In this document: positions 59,369 through 64,000 of the stretch, in pieces | Numbering within the stretch: the stretch's first letter is position 1 | How the letters are laid out: each line of letters begins with the position of its first letter | Assembly (NCBI GenBank): GCA_001695595.3 | Contig: MBPM02000001.1 | Span: forward strand, 1,674,001-1,738,000 | DNA length: 64,000 bases | Direction of reading: 5' to 3' | From: Plasmopara viticola | Lineage: Eukaryota; Oomycota; Peronosporomycetes; Peronosporales; Peronosporaceae | The notes under the pieces: generated by a model | What the model saw: only the letters and a program-made list of their open reading frames with translations | The model's database searches: none | What the model was told of the DNA's origin: nothing | Translations under genes and position numbers: made by a program

Positions 59369-60121
59369 ATGTACCGTCGAGCCGGCGCCCCTCGCGCATC
59401 CGTGCGCGGTCAACGCTCGATTGACCAGCAGCAGTCTCAGGGCAAGAAAGTGCCACGTACTGTAATTGGGGTATCATCGATCCCGCTGTCTAGCCGCTTT
59501 ATGTATCTGGCGGAGGAGACGGCGCCCCTTCAGGCGCGAAAGCAGCAACACCAGGTAACGGTCGCTGGCGTGGTGCAAAAGAAGAAAGAAAAAGCGCAAC
59601 CCATAGTGCGCGTACCTGGTTGGAAGAAGGGAAAGGCATTCGCTTCTGGGAAACCTCAGGTGCAGCTGCAGAAACAAAAAGTACAGCAGGTGGCTCAAAA
59701 CAACCGCAATAAGCGCCAGCAGGTTGTTGCGAAGCATAGGAAGGGACTCGTGTCGCTTGAAGCCAATGTTAAGGGCAGTCAGAGTGGTCTGCCGAAGAAA
59801 CTTAACGCGCCCAATCAGCAGAACGGTGGGAGAAGAGCGAGTCGTGGTGGTCGAGGCGGTCGCGGTGGCCGAGGTGGTCGAGGTGGTCGAGGTGGTCGAG
59901 GTGGACGCGAAAGTGCCAACACTAAACCGCCAACGGGAGATGATCTCGATATGGAGATGGATGAGTACTGGCACACCGCTGGCAAGGGCCCCGATCCCAA
60001 GGCTGCCCAATTGGACCGCCAGATGGAAGAGTACTGGGCCGCCAAGCCGGCGCATGAAAATGCCAATATTGACGCCTCCAAGACGAAGGCTGAAGATCCC
60101 TCTGTTGCCACAATGGAGTGA
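59369..60121 (+). CDS. RGG-box FoP-domain protein (CHTOP-like mRNA export factor)
   Basis: A single exon of 250 residues. A basic Gln/Lys-rich N-terminal half is followed by an unbroken RGG tract at about 159-180 and then two copies of the short helix known to bind the export helicase UAP56/DDX39: LDMEMDEYW (193-201) and LDRQMEEYW (215-223). In CHTOP/FoP and ALYREF such LDxxLDxYM-type motifs recruit UAP56 as part of the TREX complex. No RRM is visible, so CHTOP-like fits better than ALYREF. The RGG tract is a likely target of PRMT1-type arginine methylation and of RNA binding. The protein is expected in nuclear speckles or the nucleoplasm. Confidence 0.8.
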   Translation: MYRRAGAPRASVRGQRSIDQQQSQGKKVPRTVIGVSSIPLSSRFMYLAEETAPLQARKQQHQVTVAGVVQKKKEKAQPIVRVPGWKKGKAFASGKPQVQLQKQKVQQVAQNNRNKRQQVVAKHRKGLVSLEANVKGSQSGLPKKLNAPNQQNGGRRASRGGRGGRGGRGGRGGRGGRGGRESANTKPPTGDDLDMEMDEYWHTAGKGPDPKAAQLDRQMEEYWAAKPAHENANIDASKTKAEDPSVATME

Positions 60122-60496
60122 GGTTTGAGATAGTGACGAGTCGTAGTCATTTGTGTTGAAAAGACTCGAACATGTAAAGAAAGAAGACGAGAGTGAAGAG
60201 AAGTTGTGATTGTCGTGTGCGTGACAAAGAGGAGCTCACACAGACTTTGCGAGATTTGGAAAAGGTGGCTATTCAATATTCAAATTGAAGAAAAGAATGC
60301 TCACGTATATCGTGAGGTGTTAAATGTTAACTTTTATTTAAATGGTGGATAAACAAGCGCCGGGACAGCTAACCAGCCAGTCATTGATTTAGGAATACAT
60401 TTAAGGTGCAGGCAAACACGGTCAAAGCTGTGATTAAGAAGCCGGCAGAATTTCTTGGCATTTAGTGAGCCAAGTTACCGTAACGGTTACGGAATC
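60122..60496. other. 3' intergenic between convergent genes
   Basis: It holds the 3' ends of the CHTOP-like gene (plus) and the GDSL-like gene (minus). No further gene is supported. Confidence 0.5.
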
Positions 60497-61680
60497 CTAA
60501 GTGTACAATGCCTTGTCGTACGTGATCCGGCTAAGTTGATCCTTCCAGGTGGTCCATTCCGTAGCCGTCATCATGGGAATCAAAAAGTCCGCCGTGTTGC
60601 GCGCTAGTTGTCGGTACGACTACAAGATTTACCGAAGCAATATAAGCAGGGTAAAGTTAGTGTTGCACCAGTGACCATGCTAATGTACGAACATGCAAAC
60701 CTGAGAATTAAAGTGGTAATTGTCGTACGAAAGCGCACTTTCACGACGAAAGGCGTACGTGTCGAGACGAGGCCCCAGTGTAACAGGTGCCTCATCTTTC
60801 GACGTGCTGAGCGACAACATGGCAATTCAACGAATACGTTAGATGAGCACCACGATGCACGAATAACGGGGTGTTGGAGACACCCGAGCTTCGCACACCT
60901 TTCGCAAAATTGCTGCAGAGCCGAGTTTAAGATCGCGCTTTCAGCGTTCGTTTCGGAGGTTGTCGCGGCCGTGGCCAGACAAACCTGCTTCCCTTTTTTT
61001 CGTAACGTATCACAGATTTCTATAAGGTTTCTTTTAATAACGTGTCTAGCGGTGGCCGCATTTCTATAGCAAATTGGCCAATTAATTAGAGCACACGGAA
61101 CTTTGGTCATTCAGTCATGATTTAACTGACCTGATCTCCACGGATCCAAGAATAATGATCACAATGGATGCATCACCCGTTGCTCTAGATAAAAACACAC
61201 TTTTGAAGTACTACCTTTGAATTAGCACGAAAAGTGTCAAATTTGCAGCTATCGTGCGGAAACAACAGCACCTTCTTGGGTGATGACAGTAGCCAGTCAG
61301 CCGTCGTGGATCCCGGCACGCCTGCGTTGATGATGGCCCAATTGTGGCGAACCTGCGGATAAAGCCATTTACTTTTCTCTTTAGTTCAAAATTAAGCTTG
61401 AAAGTATAGCGAAACACATCGCGTTGGATTGGCCGCCGACTGCGTTACTTGCCTTGTCCTCGTGAGCAACGATCTTCTTAAGATACTCTGCGATCCCACC
61501 GCCTGAGCTACCCACAGTAATGTGGTCTCCGATGCCTGCTGCAAAGTCATCGCCAATGATCACCACCTTGTGGAAATATTGGCTGGAAGGTTTGAGCCCG
61601 CGCACATGGAGATTGTAGGCGAAAAAGTGACATATGTGCCACCAAACGAGCGCTAGGAGCGCACGGAGCTTTGCAAGCAT
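60497..61680 (-). CDS. GDSL/SGNH-hydrolase-like protein with altered catalytic block
   Basis: Six minus-strand exons (61680-61453, 61352-61267, 61184-61131, 61063-60899, 60806-60701, 60619-60497) join in phase to 253 residues. A hydrophobic N terminus (MLAKLRALLALVWWHICHFF) suggests a signal anchor. SGNH blocks are recognisable: block I VVIIGDDFAAGIGD, block II INAGVPGSTTADWL, block III ILGSVEIRN, block V YDNYHFNSQSYRQLA with the Asp-His pair. The catalytic Ser of block I (GDS) is Asp here, and the GxND of block III is GSVE, so ordinary lipase or esterase chemistry is doubtful. The first intron is GC-AG (AAG/GCAAGT). The donor of exon 2 (gttgtt, or an alternative 24 bases earlier) is uncertain. 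It is divergent from the MORN gene across 93 bp. Confidence 0.75.
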
Positions 61681-61773
61681 GTCAATTTACTCGTACTAAT
61701 TTGTGTAACTGAATGATTTGCTACGGTTTTTTATCCAATTACCATTTGATCCTGCGTGTACGCACTCACGCCT
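61681..61773. promoter_or_regulatory. 93-bp divergent promoter of the GDSL-like and MORN genes
   Basis: Start codons at 61680 (minus) and 61774 (plus) leave 93 bp for both promoters. On the minus strand ATCATTCAG about 30 bp upstream of the GDSL-like ATG resembles the oomycete initiator core. Confidence 0.45.
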
Positions 61774-63123
61774 ATGGGCAACCGCGGGCGGCGTCGAAGC
61801 GTACGCGCCGCCTGCCGGCGCAACCCAATGGGAGTGGACCGATTAAAGACGGATTCAAAACTGCAGCAAGAATCAAAGTGCTTAAATAGTTGCCACTCTC
61901 CGATAATTCGCTCACTCCGGTGGAGGAAGGCGATAGGAACCGTCTTGATCCAGTACACGGATGGTAGTTGCTATGAAGGCAATGTGGATGAAGAGGAAAG
62001 ACGACATGGCACGGGCATACACACTCTACAATCTGGTCATGTCTTCGAGGGTGAATGGGTGCATGGAGACTTTGAAGGGTGGGGACCTTGACTTAGATCA
62101 TTAACGAAATGCGCTCATTGATACTAATTATTAGATTCGGTATGCAAACTTTTGCCGGGTCGGGTGATTGTCACGAAGGCTTGTACCGCAAAAATCGCCG
62201 CCATGGAAGAGGAACGTACTTGTGGGCCAATGGCGATAAATACGTTGGCAATTGGCGAGTTGGCAAGGTTCTGGTGTAGTATTGTATATAGAAAATAGAG
62301 TGATTGCTCATACTGAAGTAAGCTATATCAAATGAAACGTTAGATGCATGGTCATGGCACTTTCTTTTGGACGAATGGCGACAGCTACGACGGTGAGATG
62401 ACTTAAGTTGTGCTTGACCCTTTCGAATGGCTAAAGTTTGGTCACTATGGCTCTCGTCCAGGTGAATGGAAGAAAGGGGTGATGCATGGCGAAGGCAAGA
62501 AGATCTTTTCTTCCGGAGCAACGATTGAAGGTGGATGGAGACACAATCAGGTGAGTGGGTGGGGAGTCAAGGTTTTTAGCACTGGGGACAGATACGAAGG
62601 GTATTTTGCCAAGGGTGAGCGTGAAGGATTCGGTAAATACCAATGGGAGAGCGGAGATTCCCATGAAGGCTTATGGCATCAAGGCATCATGCACGGCAAG
62701 GGCGTTTTTACGTCGGCTGGGGGCTCGTTGCATGGCACGTGGTCGAGCGGCGCATTGGACGGTCAGGGCGTACATCAATTCCGGTGTGGAAGTGTGTATA
62801 CTGGCGAATTTCACAGTGGTGAGCGACATGGTGTCGGTACATTGACCTTTGCCTCTGGAGAAGTGTACGAAGGTGAGTGGTGGAGAGGTGAGATACAAGG
62901 TTATGGATCGTGGTATTCGCCTGACGGTAGGCAGTTTATTGGTTCGTGGATTAATGGTTTGCCTTCCGGTCGGGGTATGTTTTGCTGGGGACAAGATGAA
63001 GACGAGGATGAAGACGAGCTTCTTGTCACAAGGACCACGTTTGAAATTGGCATTTTCAATAGTGGAAAAGCTGAATCCACCGGAAAAAGTCTTTTTATTG
63101 GGCGCCTCGCCGCACCATCGTAG
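61774..63123 (+). CDS. MORN-repeat protein, four exons
   Basis: Exons 61774-62078, 62135-62267, 62344-62392 and 62462-63123 join in phase to 382 residues. After an Arg-rich start there are about twelve MORN units (YxGxWxxGxxxGxGxxxxxxG): CYEGNVDEEERRHGTGIHTL, YVGNWRVGKMHGHGTFFW, YEGYFAKGEREGFGKYQW, YTGEFHSGERHGVGTLTF, YEGEWWRGEIQGYGSW. An acidic run (DEDEDEDE) precedes the C terminus. MORN arrays bind membranes or form scaffolds; in cilia, RSPH1 is an all-MORN radial-spoke protein, which fits a flagellate organism but is not proven here. The first ATG is chosen because the upstream frame lacks another. The exon 1 donor is gtgggg, which is unusual, but the join restores a perfect MORN unit. 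Confidence 0.85.
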
Positions 63124-63567
63124 TGCCCTGGGCCTGTAATATATACGCACGCACGATAGAAATGCCGAAGTCTTGTATTAACAAGAGTTAGCCTATGTCA
63201 GATGTAACGCAATCTGCATTTGTAGAGTCAACACAAGTGTAAATTCAAAGCGCACATCAAAGACAACAATATTTCGTTCGCATAAAGCCTAGCCTGCTAC
63301 ATTGAATAATAGACATTCCAAGAAGAAGCCAAACTTTACGCAAAGAATCTCTAACTTTCCACACGACAATTGTCGGTCTGCAGAACGAAATTACACACAG
63401 TCAGACAGACACCAGCCGCGTAGAGGCCCTATTTGGTGGATCTTTCGTGAGAGGAAAAGGAGAAAAAGAAGTCGCCAAACCAGTCCTCGAAAAGCTCTCA
63501 TGAAAGATCTCACTCACGTCGCTGGCGCTCATAAGCGCACGATTTCGGTTTGTCAAGTCGCAATTCC
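63124..63567. other. 3' intergenic between convergent genes
   Basis: AT-rich interval between the stops of the MORN gene and the SERBP1-like gene. The frame at 63302-63571 is rich in Arg and has no domain; I treat it as chance. Confidence 0.5.
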
Positions 63568-64000
63568 TTAGCCAAGGCTGGGGAAAGCACTCATGTCCGT
63601 CACATTCGGAGCATTGGCATCACGATTGCTGCGGCCACCAGTGCGACCATTGCCACGAGCACCACGACCGCCACGACCACCACGTCCGCCCCGCGAAGAG
63701 TCAAATTCGCGTGTAAAACGCTCTGGTTTTTCCGTACGGAAGCCCACGTCGGTAATGACCTGTTTCTTGCGACCTGAGGTCTTCTTGCTGTACACCTTTT
63801 CGTACTGCGAGTCCATGAAATCAGGGGTTTTACCTTCTTTGGTGATTTGCATCGCGCTAGTAAAGTCATTGGATATTTGACGCACTTCCACCTCAGCAAA
63901 AAGTTCACCCGACCGAGAAGACTTTTGCTTTTCCAGATATTCATCAAGGGTAAGCTGGACTTCTTCCTCTTCCTGCTCCTCAACTGGAACCTCCTCAGCA
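63568..64000 (-). CDS. SERBP1/HABP4/Stm1-family RNA-binding protein, C-terminal part
   Basis: The minus-strand frame is open from the window edge to the stop at 63568 (about 143 residues seen), so the N terminus lies outside. Family features: acidic stretch then QLTLDEYLEKQK, the counterpart of the conserved TLDEW segment; TDVGFRTEKPERFTREFD; an RGG/RG tract; and the C-terminal signature NAPNVTDMSAFPSLG. Members bind mRNA and the 80S ribosome, clamp inactive ribosomes and affect mRNA stability, mostly in the cytoplasm. The RGG tract is a likely arginine-methylation site. Identity to a specific member cannot be settled from this part. Confidence 0.85.
   Translation of the reverse strand, partial: AEEVPVEEQEEEEVQLTLDEYLEKQKSSRSGELFAEVEVRQISNDFTSAMQITKEGKTPDFMDSQYEKVYSKKTSGRKKQVITDVGFRTEKPERFTREFDSSRGGRGGRGGRGARGNGRTGGRSNRDANAPNVTDMSAFPSLG

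Noticed and set aside
59474..60055. 193-residue frame antisense to the CHTOP-like gene
   Set aside because: It is a shadow created by the repetitive RGG-coding sequence and has no plausible domain.
60604..61110. 168-residue minus-strand open frame
   Set aside because: It spans two exons and the intron between them of the GDSL-like gene; only its first part (60899-61063) is coding in that frame.
1..64000. CRISPR arrays, rRNA genes, tRNA genes, bacterial operons
   Set aside because: No regularly spaced repeats, no rRNA-like blocks and no convincing T-loop/anticodon-loop pairs were seen; gene structure is eukaryotic.

Overview
The window reads as nuclear DNA of a zoosporic oomycete (Peronosporales; a Phytophthora- or Plasmopara-like organism is my inference). 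The reasons are short GT-AG introns of about 55-95 nt, compact protein genes separated by AT-richer DNA, decayed Ty3/gypsy and LINE elements, and an intact intraflagellar transport gene. An intact IFT140 argues against downy mildews that have lost flagella. Exon structures were rebuilt by hand from splice signals, reading phase and family resemblance. All multi-exon models given here close in frame.

Layout. 1-7.4 kb: a possible terminal exon at the left edge, then IFT140 (minus) and PUM3/Puf6 (plus) back to back. 7.4-20.1 kb: a gene-poor stretch with a decayed LINE (minus, ORF1 then endonuclease-RT-zinc finger), a tandem repeat, a hairpin-rich patch and an ankyrin pseudogene. 20.2-31.4 kb: a nine-exon PH/VPS9-like/PDZ-like/ankyrin/RasGEF protein, a DUF4602 (C1orf131-like) gene, a coiled-coil protein and an organellar-type prolyl-tRNA synthetase. 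31.4-39.4 kb: a decayed Ty3/gypsy element (minus) with one recognisable LTR, and a GC-rich LTR-like island. 39.4-44.4 kb: a catalytically degenerate INTS11/CPSF73-like beta-CASP protein convergent with the CHL1/DDX11 helicase. 44.4-51.4 kb: gene-poor, with a second gypsy relic. 51.5-64 kb: a dense block holding an ankyrin-2OG oxygenase, an ankyrin-TRP-like channel, CDC27/APC3, an RGG/FoP mRNA-export factor, a GDSL/SGNH-like protein, a MORN-repeat protein and a SERBP1/HABP4-family RNA-binding protein cut by the window edge.

How the genes relate. Most are single-copy housekeeping genes with no operon logic, but three themes recur: cilia and cytoskeleton (IFT140, possible CSPP1-like, MORN), RNA and ribosome biology (PUM3, DUF4602, INTS11-like, CHTOP-like, SERBP1-like, ProRS), and cell cycle or chromosome maintenance (CDC27, DDX11). 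Several pairs are tightly packed: head-to-head with short shared promoters (IFT140/PUM3, CDC27/CHTOP, GDSL/MORN), tail-to-tail 14 bp apart (INTS11-like/DDX11), or tail-to-tail with overlapping coding sequence (2OG oxygenase/TRP).

The most unusual items are the single polypeptide joining a VPS9-like (Rab GEF) region to a RasGEF module, the coding overlap of two ankyrin-containing genes, two apparent pseudoenzymes (INTS11-like and GDSL-like), a GC-AG intron, and a hairpin cluster at about 7.85-7.96 kb.
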